Source of the DNA: Mesorhizobium sp. Pch-S
Lineage (GTDB): Bacteria > Pseudomonadota > Alphaproteobacteria > Rhizobiales > Rhizobiaceae
Length of the DNA: 64,000 nt
Direction of reading: 5' to 3'
Assembly (NCBI RefSeq): GCF_004136315.1
Contig: NZ_CP029562.1
Coordinates: 2,170,001-2,234,000, forward strand
Shown here: piece by piece, positions 39,111 to 47,346 of the stretch
Position numbering within the stretch: position 1 is the stretch's first letter
How the letters are laid out: every line of letters starts with the position of its first letter
Notes under the pieces: model-generated
Databases searched by the model: none
What the model saw: the letters and a program-made list of their open reading frames with translations, nothing else
What the model was told of the DNA's origin: nothing
Made by a program: the position numbers and the translations under genes

Positions 39111-39905
39111 ATGATCACGCTCGATACACGCAACGGCGCGACGCGCGCGCTGATAACCGGCGGTGCGCAAGGCGTTGGGCTGGCCGTGGCGCGGCAGCTC
39201 GTCGATGAGGGCTGCAAGGCACTGGTCCTGCTCGGACGTTCCGAAGCAAAAGGCCGGGCTGCCGTGGCCGAACTGGAAAAGAAGGGCGCCGAAGCGATCT
39301 TCATCAGCGCGGACCTTGCCGACCCGGCTGCCTGTCTTGCTGCCGTTGAAACCGGCGTGACGCGGTTCGGCAGCCTGAATGCCCTGGTCAACGCGGCAGC
39401 CTCGGCCGCGCGCGGCTCACTGGTCGAAACCACGCCCGACATGTTCGACGAGATGTTCGCCATCAACGTGCGCGGGCCATTCTTCCTGATGCAGGGCCTG
39501 GTCAAGCATCTGCTTGCGAAGGGTCAGGCAGGTTCCATCGTCAACGTGCTTTCGGTGAATGTGCATGGCGGCCAGTCGTTCCTGTCCTCCTACTCGGCAA
39601 GCAAAGGCGCACTGGCAACGCTGACGAAGAATGTCGCCAACGCCTATCGCCGCAACCACATCCGCTGCAACGCCGTGCTGCCGGGTTGGATGGACACGCC
39701 GGGCGAGGCCGACACGCAGGCAAGGTTCCATGGCGCCGGAGCCGATTGGCTGGCCAAGGCGGAAGCCGCCGCACCGATGAGGCAACTGGTGAAGACGCAT
39801 GAAATGGCGGGCCTCATCACCTACATGCTGTCACCGCAGTCCGGCGTGATGACTGGAGCACTGGTGGATTACGACCAGAACGTGCCGGGCATCATCGGCG
39901 AATAA
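39111..39905 (+). CDS. Short-chain dehydrogenase/reductase of the inositol cluster
   Basis: A 264-residue SDR with the cofactor motif TGGAQGVGLAVA, the NAA segment VNAAASAARG and catalytic YxxxK as SYSASKGALA. A GGGAGG ribosome site like that of iolD precedes the ATG. It follows the IolI-like gene on the same strand with a 56-nt gap. A role in the oxidation of an inositol isomer or a related polyol is inference from position. Confidence 0.82.
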   Translation: MITLDTRNGATRALITGGAQGVGLAVARQLVDEGCKALVLLGRSEAKGRAAVAELEKKGAEAIFISADLADPAACLAAVETGVTRFGSLNALVNAAASAARGSLVETTPDMFDEMFAINVRGPFFLMQGLVKHLLAKGQAGSIVNVLSVNVHGGQSFLSSYSASKGALATLTKNVANAYRRNHIRCNAVLPGWMDTPGEADTQARFHGAGADWLAKAEAAAPMRQLVKTHEMAGLITYMLSPQSGVMTGALVDYDQNVPGIIGE

Positions 39906-40005
39906 GGCGGGCCGGCGTCAACCCGCGCGACGACTACCGCGCCGTCCCTGGCCACCCGAGACAAGGCACGTGACAAACACCGCTGCTTCCGCTACAAGGC
40001 ACGCC

Positions 40006-40083
40006 ATGATCCACCTGACCGCCTCGTTTTGGTACTTTAGCTACGGTAGCTCGCTGGCGGCGGGAGGATTGCGCTCGATCTGA
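40006..40083 (+). CDS. Leader peptide of the DAHP synthase gene (aromatic-rich)
   Basis: A 25-codon reading frame from ATG 40006 to TGA 40081-40083. Codons 8-13 read Phe-Trp-Tyr-Phe-Ser-Tyr, placing five aromatic residues in six codons just ahead of the attenuator. This density of the end-product amino acids is the signature of a ribosome-sensed leader peptide. A modest AAGG lies upstream. Its codon order puts a stalled ribosome at about 40027-40044, directly before the antiterminator strand at 40054-40061. It precedes a gene of the same pathway by 88 nt. Confidence 0.85.
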   Translation: MIHLTASFWYFSYGSSLAAGGLRSI

Positions 40084-40136
40084 AGATTGCAGCATAAAAA
40101 TCCGAACAGCCGCCAGACCTGGCGGCTTTTTTGTTT
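40054..40136 (+). promoter_or_regulatory. Transcription attenuator of the DAHP synthase gene
   Basis: CTGGCGGC at 40054-40061 is a perfect complement of GCCGCCAG at 40109-40116, forming an antiterminator. The second of these is also the 5' arm of a terminator: AGCCGCCA (40108-40115) pairs with TGGCGGCT (40120-40127), followed by TTTTTTGTTT. A short ACCGCC upstream (about 40017) can pair with the first strand when no ribosome covers it. The two structures exclude each other, which fits aromatic amino acid attenuation. Confidence 0.82.
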
Positions 40137-40171
40137 CAGCCGGCAGGTCTCCCAACCAGGAGCAGAAAGCC

Positions 40172-41263
40172 GTGTTGACCACCACAGACGACCTTCGGGT
40201 CAAGGAACTCAAAGAACTGAGCACACCTGACCAGGTGATGCAGGAGATACCGCGCACGCTGACAGCGACCCGCACTGTCACCGCGTCGCGCAATGCGATC
40301 CATGCCATGTTGACCGGCGCTGACGACCGGCTGCTGGTCGTCGTAGGCCCGTGTTCGATCCACGATCCGGCCGCGGCCATAGACTATGCCAACCGTCTGG
40401 CGGCGTTGCGCGAAAGTCTGTCCGACCGGCTCGAGATCGTCATGCGGGTCTATTTCGAGAAGCCACGCACCACGGTCGGCTGGAAAGGCCTGATCAACGA
40501 TCCCGATCTCGACGGCAGCTTCAACATCGACAAGGGCCTGAGGCTGGCGCGCAACGTGCTGGCGGCGGTCAACAATCTCGGCCTGCCGGCGGCAACCGAA
40601 TTCCTCGACATGACGACGCCGCAATACATCGCCGACCTCGTTGCCTGGGGTGCGATCGGTGCGCGTACCACCGAAAGCCAGATCCATCGCGAACTGGCAT
40701 CGGGGCTGTCCTGCCCGGTCGGCTTCAAGAACGGTACCGACGGCAATGTCCGCATCGCCGCCGACGCCGTGAAATCCGCCGCGCACCCGCATCATTTCAT
40801 GGCGGTCACCAAGGGTGGACGCAGTGCGATCGCGGCCACCACCGGCAATGAGGATTGCCACGTCATCCTGCGTGGCGGGCTTGCGCCGAACTACGACGCG
40901 GCAAGCGTCGAGGCGGCAAGCGCGGAACTCGCGCGCGTCGGTCTCGCGCCACAGCTGATGATCGATGTCAGCCATGCCAACAGCAACAAGAAGCCGGAGA
41001 ACCAGCCGATGGTCGCGGCCGACGTGGCGGCACAGGTCGCGGCGGGCGACGAGCGCATCATCGGCCTGATGATCGAAAGCAATCTCGTCGCCGGCCGGCA
41101 GGATGTCGTTCCCGGCAAGCCGCTGGTCTATGGCCAGAGCATCACCGACGGCTGCATCGACTGGGCAACGACGGAGACGGTGCTGCGCGACCTTGCCGAT
41201 GCGGTCGAACATCGCCGCGCCGCACGCCATGCGCTGATCGCGAAGCGGCCCGGCGCGGCGTAA
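40172..41263 (+). CDS. 3-deoxy-7-phosphoheptulonate synthase, type I
   Basis: A 363-residue type I DAHP synthase of the AroF/AroG/AroH class, very close to the enterobacterial enzymes. It condenses PEP and erythrose 4-phosphate, the first step of the shikimate pathway. Signature segments are VVVGPCSIHDP, RVYFEKPRTTVGWKGL, GARTTESQIHRELASGLSCP and DVSHANSNK. The start is GTG at 40172 with AGGAG nine bases upstream. Expression is probably controlled by the attenuator before it. Which amino acid inhibits the enzyme cannot be told from sequence. Confidence 0.95.
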   Translation: MLTTTDDLRVKELKELSTPDQVMQEIPRTLTATRTVTASRNAIHAMLTGADDRLLVVVGPCSIHDPAAAIDYANRLAALRESLSDRLEIVMRVYFEKPRTTVGWKGLINDPDLDGSFNIDKGLRLARNVLAAVNNLGLPAATEFLDMTTPQYIADLVAWGAIGARTTESQIHRELASGLSCPVGFKNGTDGNVRIAADAVKSAAHPHHFMAVTKGGRSAIAATTGNEDCHVILRGGLAPNYDAASVEAASAELARVGLAPQLMIDVSHANSNKKPENQPMVAADVAAQVAAGDERIIGLMIESNLVAGRQDVVPGKPLVYGQSITDGCIDWATTETVLRDLADAVEHRRAARHALIAKRPGAA

Positions 41264-41269
41264 AAAGTT

Positions 41270-41303
41270 TGCCTGGCGTCGGAAGCGTCTTCGTCGCCAG
41301 GCA
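41270..41303. terminator. Hairpin between the convergent DAHP synthase and Gfo/Idh/MocA genes
   Basis: TGCCTGGCG and CGCCAGGCA form a 9-bp stem. On the minus strand it is followed by a short T-run. It lies between two stops only about 40 nt apart and may end transcription from both sides. Confidence 0.6.
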
Positions 41304-41305
41304 TC

Positions 41306-42415
41306 TCAGCGCACGTCGACCCAGCGCTTTTCCGCGAATGAGCGGGCCATGGCGTGCACGGTGCGCTCGATTTCCAGCCCTTCTTCGAACTCGATGAGGT
41401 TTGCCTCTTCGCCACGGATGCGGCGGATCAGTTCACGGCACTCGATCGTCTTGAGATCGTTGAAGCCCAGCCCATGACCCGGCGCCGGGATGAAACGGTC
41501 ATAGGGCTTGTGGATGGGTGCCGCCAGGATGGTGCGGTAGCCCTGCTCGGTGGCACGATCCGAAGTGACATAGAGCTGGAACTCGTTGAACCGCTCCTGG
41601 TCGAACAGGATCGAGCCTTTCGAACCGAAGATCTGCACGGCGATGCGGCCCTTGCGTCCCCAGGCAGAACGATTGACCAGCAATGTGCCCGAGACGCCAT
41701 TGTCGAGATGGATCAGGCTGCTGGCGATATCATAGGTCTCGACGGCGCGGCGGCCACCACCGGCCAGAGCGCGGTCGGCAAAAGGCCTGGCCATGTCGCA
41801 CATGACGCTGGCGACACGCCCGAACAGCGCCTTGACCAGCGACAGCGGATGCACGGCGAAGTCGTCCAGCGCACCGTAGCCGGAAGCGGCCTCGTGCTTC
41901 CAGTTGAACGGCGTTTCCGGGGCAGCCATGAAGTCCTCATCCATCTCGATGCGCAGATGGCTGATGTCGCCGATGACGCCTTCGTCGAGGAGTGTGCGGA
42001 TGTGCCGGACCGTCGGGCCCTGGATATAGTTGTAGCCGAGCGCCGCGACCCTGCCGGAGCGGCGTGCCGCCGCCAGCATCGCTTCGGCATCAGCGAAGGA
42101 TGGCGCCATCGGCTTCTCGCACCAGACATGCTTGCCTGCCTCGAGGGCGGCAATGGCCATTTCGGGATGGAACTGGTTCGGCGTGGTGATCGAAACGACA
42201 TCGACGGACGAATCCTCGATCAGCCGGCGCCAGTCGCTGGAGGCCCTGTCGAAGCCGAATTCGTCGGCACGCTGTCGAGCCAGTTCCGCACTGGCCTCGG
42301 CGAGATGGACAAGCCGCACCGGTTCGACATCGCCAAAGACGGTACGCACCGACGTCCAGGCCAGCGCGTGACACTTGCCCATGAAGCCGGTTCCGATCAA
42401 GCCGACGCCGATCAT
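41306..42415 (-). CDS. Gfo/Idh/MocA-family oxidoreductase divergent from iolR
   Basis: A 369-residue NAD(P)-dependent oxidoreductase with Rossmann motif GLIGTGFMGKCHA at residues 5-17 and the EKP motif as HVWCEKPMAPS. The second half includes GALDDFAVHPLSL. GGGAGAG lies upstream of the ATG at 42415; longer in-frame starts would run into iolR. It is divergent from iolR and so likely part of the inositol regulon, perhaps acting on scyllo-inositol or another isomer. The substrate is inferred. Confidence 0.85.
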   Translation of the reverse strand: MIGVGLIGTGFMGKCHALAWTSVRTVFGDVEPVRLVHLAEASAELARQRADEFGFDRASSDWRRLIEDSSVDVVSITTPNQFHPEMAIAALEAGKHVWCEKPMAPSFADAEAMLAAARRSGRVAALGYNYIQGPTVRHIRTLLDEGVIGDISHLRIEMDEDFMAAPETPFNWKHEAASGYGALDDFAVHPLSLVKALFGRVASVMCDMARPFADRALAGGGRRAVETYDIASSLIHLDNGVSGTLLVNRSAWGRKGRIAVQIFGSKGSILFDQERFNEFQLYVTSDRATEQGYRTILAAPIHKPYDRFIPAPGHGLGFNDLKTIECRELIRRIRGEEANLIEFEEGLEIERTVHAMARSFAEKRWVDVR

Positions 42416-42476
42416 GCACTCTCTCCCTGACTGTACGACGATATCACGTGAACTCTTTAGTCCATTTTCATGCATT

Positions 42477-42497
42477 ATGGAATATATGATCCATTTC
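42477..42497. promoter_or_regulatory. Candidate operator between the oxidoreductase gene and iolR
   Basis: ATGGAATATATGATCCAT is an imperfect palindrome with arms ATGGA and TCCAT, followed by TTC. It shares the GGAAT-AT-rich-TTC layout of the sites upstream of idhA and iolC. It is placed to affect both divergent genes. Confidence 0.4.
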
Positions 42498-42565
42498 GGA
42501 TGGCATCTTTTGCGCGAACCGCTATGCTCTTGCGATTGGAGACAGAACAGGGGATTCTTGAGCCC

Positions 42566-43387
42566 ATGAACCCTCGCCTGCCGCAAGACTACGAATCGCT
42601 CCGCAACCTCGTTCTGGAAAAGCGTTCCGCGCTGCCGAAGCGCATCGCGCAGATCGCGGCCTATGCACTCGACAATCCTGACGAAATCGCCTTCGGCACG
42701 GCCGCGAGCATCGCCGCTTCCGCCGGCGTGCAACCTTCCACCCTTATCCGCTTCGCGCAGTTCCTCGGTTTCGACGGCTTCACCAGCCTGCAATCGGTGT
42801 TTCGCGAAAGGCTGCGCGAACGCACCGTATCTTATGAAGACCGGCTGAAGGCGCTGCGCGGCGGTGGCGTCACCCAGAACCGTACCATCCTCGACGGCTT
42901 CGTCGAGTCCGCGACACGGTCGCTCGAAGTCGTATCGCGCGCGCTCGACGATGGCCTGCTTGATCGCGCCGTCGACATACTGGCCAAGGCCGAGACCATC
43001 TATCTGGTTGCTCGCCGCCGTTCCTACCCGATCACCTCCTATATGGCCTACGCACTCGGCAAGCTGAAGATCCGCTACACGCTGGTCGAATCCGCCGCGG
43101 GTCTCGATCCCGAGATCATGTCCTTCGCCACGCCGAAGGATGCCGTGGTGGCCATCAGCTTCTCGCCCTATGCCTCCCAGACGGTGGACTATGCGCGCAT
43201 GCTCTCCGACCAGGGCGTGCCGGTGGTTGCCATCACCGACAGCGCCTTTTCCCCGCTCGCCCAGTCGGCCAAGGTCTGGTTCGAAGTGGCGGAAGCCGAT
43301 TGCGCCGGCTTCCGCTCGCTGTCGGCGACCATGGCGCTGGCGATGACGCTGGCCGTAGCGACGGCCGAACGGCGCAATGGAACGTGA
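42566..43387 (+). CDS. iolR: MurR/RpiR-family regulator of inositol catabolism
   Basis: A 273-residue regulator with an N-terminal HTH of the RpiR type (IAASAGVQPSTLIRFAQFLGF) and a C-terminal SIS sugar-phosphate-binding domain (TIYLVARRRSYPITSYMAYAL, then AVVAISFSPYASQT). In rhizobia IolR represses iol genes until an inositol intermediate binds the SIS domain. The start at 42566 gives the family N terminus; ATG at 42470 would overlap the operator region. It lies directly upstream of the iolCDEB operon. Confidence 0.88.
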   Translation: MNPRLPQDYESLRNLVLEKRSALPKRIAQIAAYALDNPDEIAFGTAASIAASAGVQPSTLIRFAQFLGFDGFTSLQSVFRERLRERTVSYEDRLKALRGGGVTQNRTILDGFVESATRSLEVVSRALDDGLLDRAVDILAKAETIYLVARRRSYPITSYMAYALGKLKIRYTLVESAAGLDPEIMSFATPKDAVVAISFSPYASQTVDYARMLSDQGVPVVAITDSAFSPLAQSAKVWFEVAEADCAGFRSLSATMALAMTLAVATAERRNGT

Positions 43388-43404
43388 ATTCCAAAAATAG
43401 CTCA

Positions 43405-43445
43405 TCCATTCCATATTGACTGTGGAATGGAATTAATATTTCATA
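43405..43445. promoter_or_regulatory. Candidate IolR operator upstream of iolC
   Basis: TCCATTCCA (43405-43413) and TGGAATGGA (43423-43431) form a perfect 9-bp inverted repeat. Overlapping its right arm is GGAATTAATATTTCATA (43429-43445), 16 of 17 bases identical to the site before idhA. The region ends 60 nt before the iolC start. Confidence 0.6.
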
Positions 43446-43504
43446 GCTGGAGTACGGACGGCGTCCCGGGACGCCAGAAAACCTGTCGTTTCAGGGAGGA
43501 AAGC

Positions 43505-45436
43505 ATGGCGAGCCTTCGCGGCGCCGACAAGGCGCTCGACGTCATCACCATCGGCCGCGCCTCGGTGGATCTCTACGGTCAGCAGATCGGTTCCCGGCTG
43601 GAAGACATCACCTCCTTCGCCAAGTCGGTCGGCGGCTGCCCGGCCAACATCGCGGTCGGAACCGCGCGGCTCGGCTTGAAATCGGCACTGCTGACGCGCG
43701 TCGGCGACGAGCAGATGGGCCGCTTCATCCGCGAACAGCTGCGTCGCGAAAAGGTCAATGTCGACGGCCTTCGCCCCGATCCTGACCGCTTGACGGCCCT
43801 GGTGCTGCTTTCGGTCGAGGACGAGGGCGTCTCACCGATGATCTTCTACCGTTCCGACTGTGCCGACATGGCGCTGTCCGAAGACGACGTCGATGAGGCT
43901 TTCGTCGCATCGGCCAGGGCCATCGTCGTGACCGGCACGCATTTCTCGCGCCCCAACAGCGACGCCGCCCAGCGCAAGGCAATCCGCATCGCCAAGGCGA
44001 ATGGCGGCAAGGTGGTGTTCGACATCGACTATCGCCCGAACCTGTGGGGCCTGGCCGGCCATGCCGAAGGGTTCGGCCGCTACATCAAATCCGATCGTGT
44101 CTCGGCACAGTTGAAGACCGTGCTGCCGGATTGCGACCTGATCGTCGGCACGGAAGAAGAAGTGCTGATCGCATCGGGCGAAGCTGACCTGCTGGCGGCG
44201 CTGAAGACCATCCGTTCACTGTCGGCGGCCACCATCGTGCTCAAGCGCGGCGCCAAGGGCTGCATCGTCTATGACGGACCGATCAGCGATGACCTCGAAG
44301 ACGGCATCGTCGGCGACGGCTTCCCCATCGAAATCTACAATGTGCTCGGTGCCGGCGACGCCTTCATGTCCGGCTTCCTGCGCGGCTGGCTCGGGGGCGA
44401 GGATCTCGCGACAGCCGCCACCTGGGCCAATGCCTGCGGGGCATTCGCGGTGTCGCGTCTGCTCTGCGCACCGGAATATCCGACGTTCACGGAACTGCAG
44501 TTCTTCCTGAAGAACGGCTCGAAACATCTGGCCCTGCGCAAGGACGAGGCGATCAACCATGTGCATTGGGCGACGACCCGCCGCCGCGACATCCCGCTGC
44601 TGATGGCGCTGGCCTGCGACCATCGCGTCCAGCTGGAAGACATCGCGAGCAAAGCCGGCACGGATGTCTCGCGCATCAACGCCTTCAAGGTGCTGGCGGT
44701 GCAGGCAGCAGCCAGGGTCGCAGCCGGGCGCGACGGCTACGGCATGCTGATCGACGAGAAACACGGCCGCGAGGCAATGTTCGAATTTGCCCGCCATCCC
44801 TTCGCCTGGCTCGGCCGTCCGGTCGAACTGCCGGGATCACGGCCGCTGCGCTTCGAATTCAGCCAGGACATTGGTTCGCAGCTTGTCGACTGGCCTGTCG
44901 ATCACTGCATCAAATGCCTGTGTTTCTACCATCCCGACGATCCGGAGGCTCTGAAAAGGGAGCAGCAGGAGAAACTGCGCGCGCTGTTCGAGGCCGCGCG
45001 CAAGGTCGGTCGGGAACTGCTGGTCGAGATCATCGCCGGCAAGCATGGCAAGGTTGACGACGACACCATTCCGCGTGCCCTGGAAGAGCTTTATGCACTC
45101 GGCATCAAGCCCGACTGGTGGAAGCTGGAACCGCAGGCTTCAGCCGGCGCCTGGGCGAAAGTTGAGGAGACGATCGTGCGCAACGATCCATTCTGTCGTG
45201 GCGTCGTCCTGCTCGGCCTGGAAGCACCGCTGAATGAGCTGGAGGCGGCCTTTGCGGCCACGGCACAGGCACCGATCGTCAAGGGTTTTGCCGTGGGCCG
45301 TACCATTTTCGTGCATGCGGCCGAACAATGGCTTGCCGGCAAAATGAGTGACGAGCAGGCCATCGACGACATGGCACGACGCTTCGAGGAATTGACCGGC
45401 GCCTGGCTTGCCGCGCGTGGACGCAAGGCGGCATAA
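43505..45436 (+). CDS. iolC: 5-dehydro-2-deoxygluconokinase fused to a DUF2090 aldolase-like domain
   Basis: A 643-residue two-domain enzyme. The N-terminal about 330 residues are a PfkB sugar kinase, with LDVITIGRASVDLYG at the start and the C-terminal anion-hole motif NVLGAGDAFMSGFL. The remainder is DUF2090, related to the LacD/aldolase fold, starting near HWATTRRRDIPLLMALACDHR. The kinase phosphorylates 5-dehydro-2-deoxygluconate, and DUF2090 may cleave the product, a job done by IolJ in Bacillus. That second role is inference. GGGAGG precedes the ATG at 43505. Confidence 0.92.
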   Translation: MASLRGADKALDVITIGRASVDLYGQQIGSRLEDITSFAKSVGGCPANIAVGTARLGLKSALLTRVGDEQMGRFIREQLRREKVNVDGLRPDPDRLTALVLLSVEDEGVSPMIFYRSDCADMALSEDDVDEAFVASARAIVVTGTHFSRPNSDAAQRKAIRIAKANGGKVVFDIDYRPNLWGLAGHAEGFGRYIKSDRVSAQLKTVLPDCDLIVGTEEEVLIASGEADLLAALKTIRSLSAATIVLKRGAKGCIVYDGPISDDLEDGIVGDGFPIEIYNVLGAGDAFMSGFLRGWLGGEDLATAATWANACGAFAVSRLLCAPEYPTFTELQFFLKNGSKHLALRKDEAINHVHWATTRRRDIPLLMALACDHRVQLEDIASKAGTDVSRINAFKVLAVQAAARVAAGRDGYGMLIDEKHGREAMFEFARHPFAWLGRPVELPGSRPLRFEFSQDIGSQLVDWPVDHCIKCLCFYHPDDPEALKREQQEKLRALFEAARKVGRELLVEIIAGKHGKVDDDTIPRALEELYALGIKPDWWKLEPQASAGAWAKVEETIVRNDPFCRGVVLLGLEAPLNELEAAFAATAQAPIVKGFAVGRTIFVHAAEQWLAGKMSDEQAIDDMARRFEELTGAWLAARGRKAA

Positions 45437-45459
45437 GGGAAACCGGGAGGAGAGACGAC

Positions 45460-47310
45460 ATGACCGGAACCGTCCGCCTGACCATGGCGCAGGCGCTTAC
45501 CCGCTTTCTTGCCGCGCAGATGACCGTGATCGACGGCGAGAAACTGCCGATCTTCGGCGGTGTCTGGGCGATTTTCGGCCACGGCAATGTCGCCGGCATC
45601 GGCGAGGCGCTCTATCAGCATCGCGACGACCTGCCGACCTTCCGCGCCCACAACGAGCAGGCCATGACACATGCCGCGATCGGCTATGCCAAGGCGCATT
45701 TCCGCCGTCGCTTCATGGCTGCCACCACCTCGATCGGTCCAGGCGCGGTCAACATGGTCACGGCCGCGGCGCTCGCCCATGTCAACCGGCTGCCGGTGCT
45801 GCTGCTGCCGGGCGACGTCTTCGCCAATCGCCTGCCCGACCCGGTGCTGCAGCAGGCCGAGGATTTCTCGGACGGCACGGTTTCCGTCAACGACTGCTTC
45901 CGGCCGGTCTCCCGCTACTTCGATCGCATCACCCGGCCTGAACAGATCATCCCGGCACTCGCCCGCACCATGCAGGTGCTGACCGATCCGGCCGAATGCG
46001 GCCCGGTGACGCTCTCGCTATGCCAGGATGTCCAGGCAGAAGCTTATGACTATCCCGAACGCTTCTTCGAGGAGCGTGTCTGGCAGGTGCGCCGGCCCCG
46101 CCCGGACCGCACCGAACTGAATGAAGCCGTCGCGGCTTTGAAGGCCGCCAGGAAACCGCTGGTGATCGCGGGCGGCGGCGTGCTCTATTCCGGTGCCTCC
46201 GCCGAGCTGGCACGCTTCGTCGATGCCACCGGCATCCCGGTCTGCGAGACGCAGGGCGGCAAGTCCTCCCTGCCGGACAGCCACCCGCTCAACATGGCGG
46301 CTGTCGGCGTCACCGGCACCACGGCCGCCAACCGGCTGGCCGAAGAGGCCGATGTCGTCCTTGCGATCGGCACCCGGCTGCAGGATTTCACCACCGGCTC
46401 CTGGGCCTTGTTCCAGAATGGGGCCAAGACCATCATCGGCCTCAACACGCAGCCTTTCGACGCCGGCAAACATCGTGCATTGCCGCTGGTCGCCGATGCC
46501 GCCGAGGGCCTGGCTGAACTGGCCGCCGGTCTGCGGGGCTGGAAAGCCCCGGCGAGCTGGACGGAGAACGCCACCGAGGGCAAGAACGAGTGGCAGGCAG
46601 CAGCAGCCAAGGTCACCGCCGCCACCAATGCAGCCTATCCTTCCGACGCGCAGGTGATCGGCGCGGTTCAGCGCGCGCTGGGTTCCGGCGTCACCGTGCT
46701 GCATGCCGCCGGCGGGCTGCCAGGCGAACTGCACAAGTTGTGGCAGGCCGGCGCGCCGGGTTCCTACCATGCCGAATACGGCTTCTCGACCATGGGCTAC
46801 GAGATCGCCGGCGCACTCGGCGCCAAGATGGCGAAGCCGGAACAGGAGGTCGTCGTCATGCTTGGTGACGGCTCCTACCTCATGCTCAATTCCGAGATTG
46901 CCACCTCGGTGATGCTCGGCCTGAAGCTCACCATCGTCCTGCTCGACAATCGCGGCTATGGCTGCATCAACAGGCTGCAGATGGCGACCGGCGGCGCCAA
47001 CTTCAACAACCTGCTCAAGGACGCGCGCCACGAGACGCTGCCCGATATCGACTTCGCCGCCCATGCCGCAAGCCTCGGCGCGATCTCGCAGAAGGTCTCC
47101 TCGATCGCCGACCTTGAAAACGCATTGGAGAAGGCGAAGACGAACAGCCGCACGACGGTGGTCGTCATCGACACCGATCCCCTGATCTCGACCGAGGCCG
47201 GCGGGTACTGGTGGGATGTGGCGGTGCCGGAAGTGAGCGCCCGCAAGGAAGTCGCCGCCGCCCGCAAGGGCTATGAGGAAAAGCGCAGGCTGCAGCGCGT
47301 CGGCGACTGA
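45460..47310 (+). CDS. iolD: 3D-(3,5/4)-trihydroxycyclohexane-1,2-dione hydrolase
   Basis: A 616-residue thiamine-diphosphate enzyme that opens the cyclohexane ring in inositol breakdown. The N-terminal glutamate that activates the cofactor is in AHNEQAMTHAAIGYA, and the ThDP-binding motif is VVVMLGDGSYLMLNSE near residue 465, followed by LDNRGYGCINRLQ. GGGAGGAGAG precedes the ATG. It lies 23 nt after iolC in the same direction. Confidence 0.96.
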   Translation: MTGTVRLTMAQALTRFLAAQMTVIDGEKLPIFGGVWAIFGHGNVAGIGEALYQHRDDLPTFRAHNEQAMTHAAIGYAKAHFRRRFMAATTSIGPGAVNMVTAAALAHVNRLPVLLLPGDVFANRLPDPVLQQAEDFSDGTVSVNDCFRPVSRYFDRITRPEQIIPALARTMQVLTDPAECGPVTLSLCQDVQAEAYDYPERFFEERVWQVRRPRPDRTELNEAVAALKAARKPLVIAGGGVLYSGASAELARFVDATGIPVCETQGGKSSLPDSHPLNMAAVGVTGTTAANRLAEEADVVLAIGTRLQDFTTGSWALFQNGAKTIIGLNTQPFDAGKHRALPLVADAAEGLAELAAGLRGWKAPASWTENATEGKNEWQAAAAKVTAATNAAYPSDAQVIGAVQRALGSGVTVLHAAGGLPGELHKLWQAGAPGSYHAEYGFSTMGYEIAGALGAKMAKPEQEVVVMLGDGSYLMLNSEIATSVMLGLKLTIVLLDNRGYGCINRLQMATGGANFNNLLKDARHETLPDIDFAAHAASLGAISQKVSSIADLENALEKAKTNSRTTVVVIDTDPLISTEAGGYWWDVAVPEVSARKEVAAARKGYEEKRRLQRVGD

Positions 47311-47346
47311 GTTTGCGGCCCAATCATCGAGACCGGAGTTTATGAA

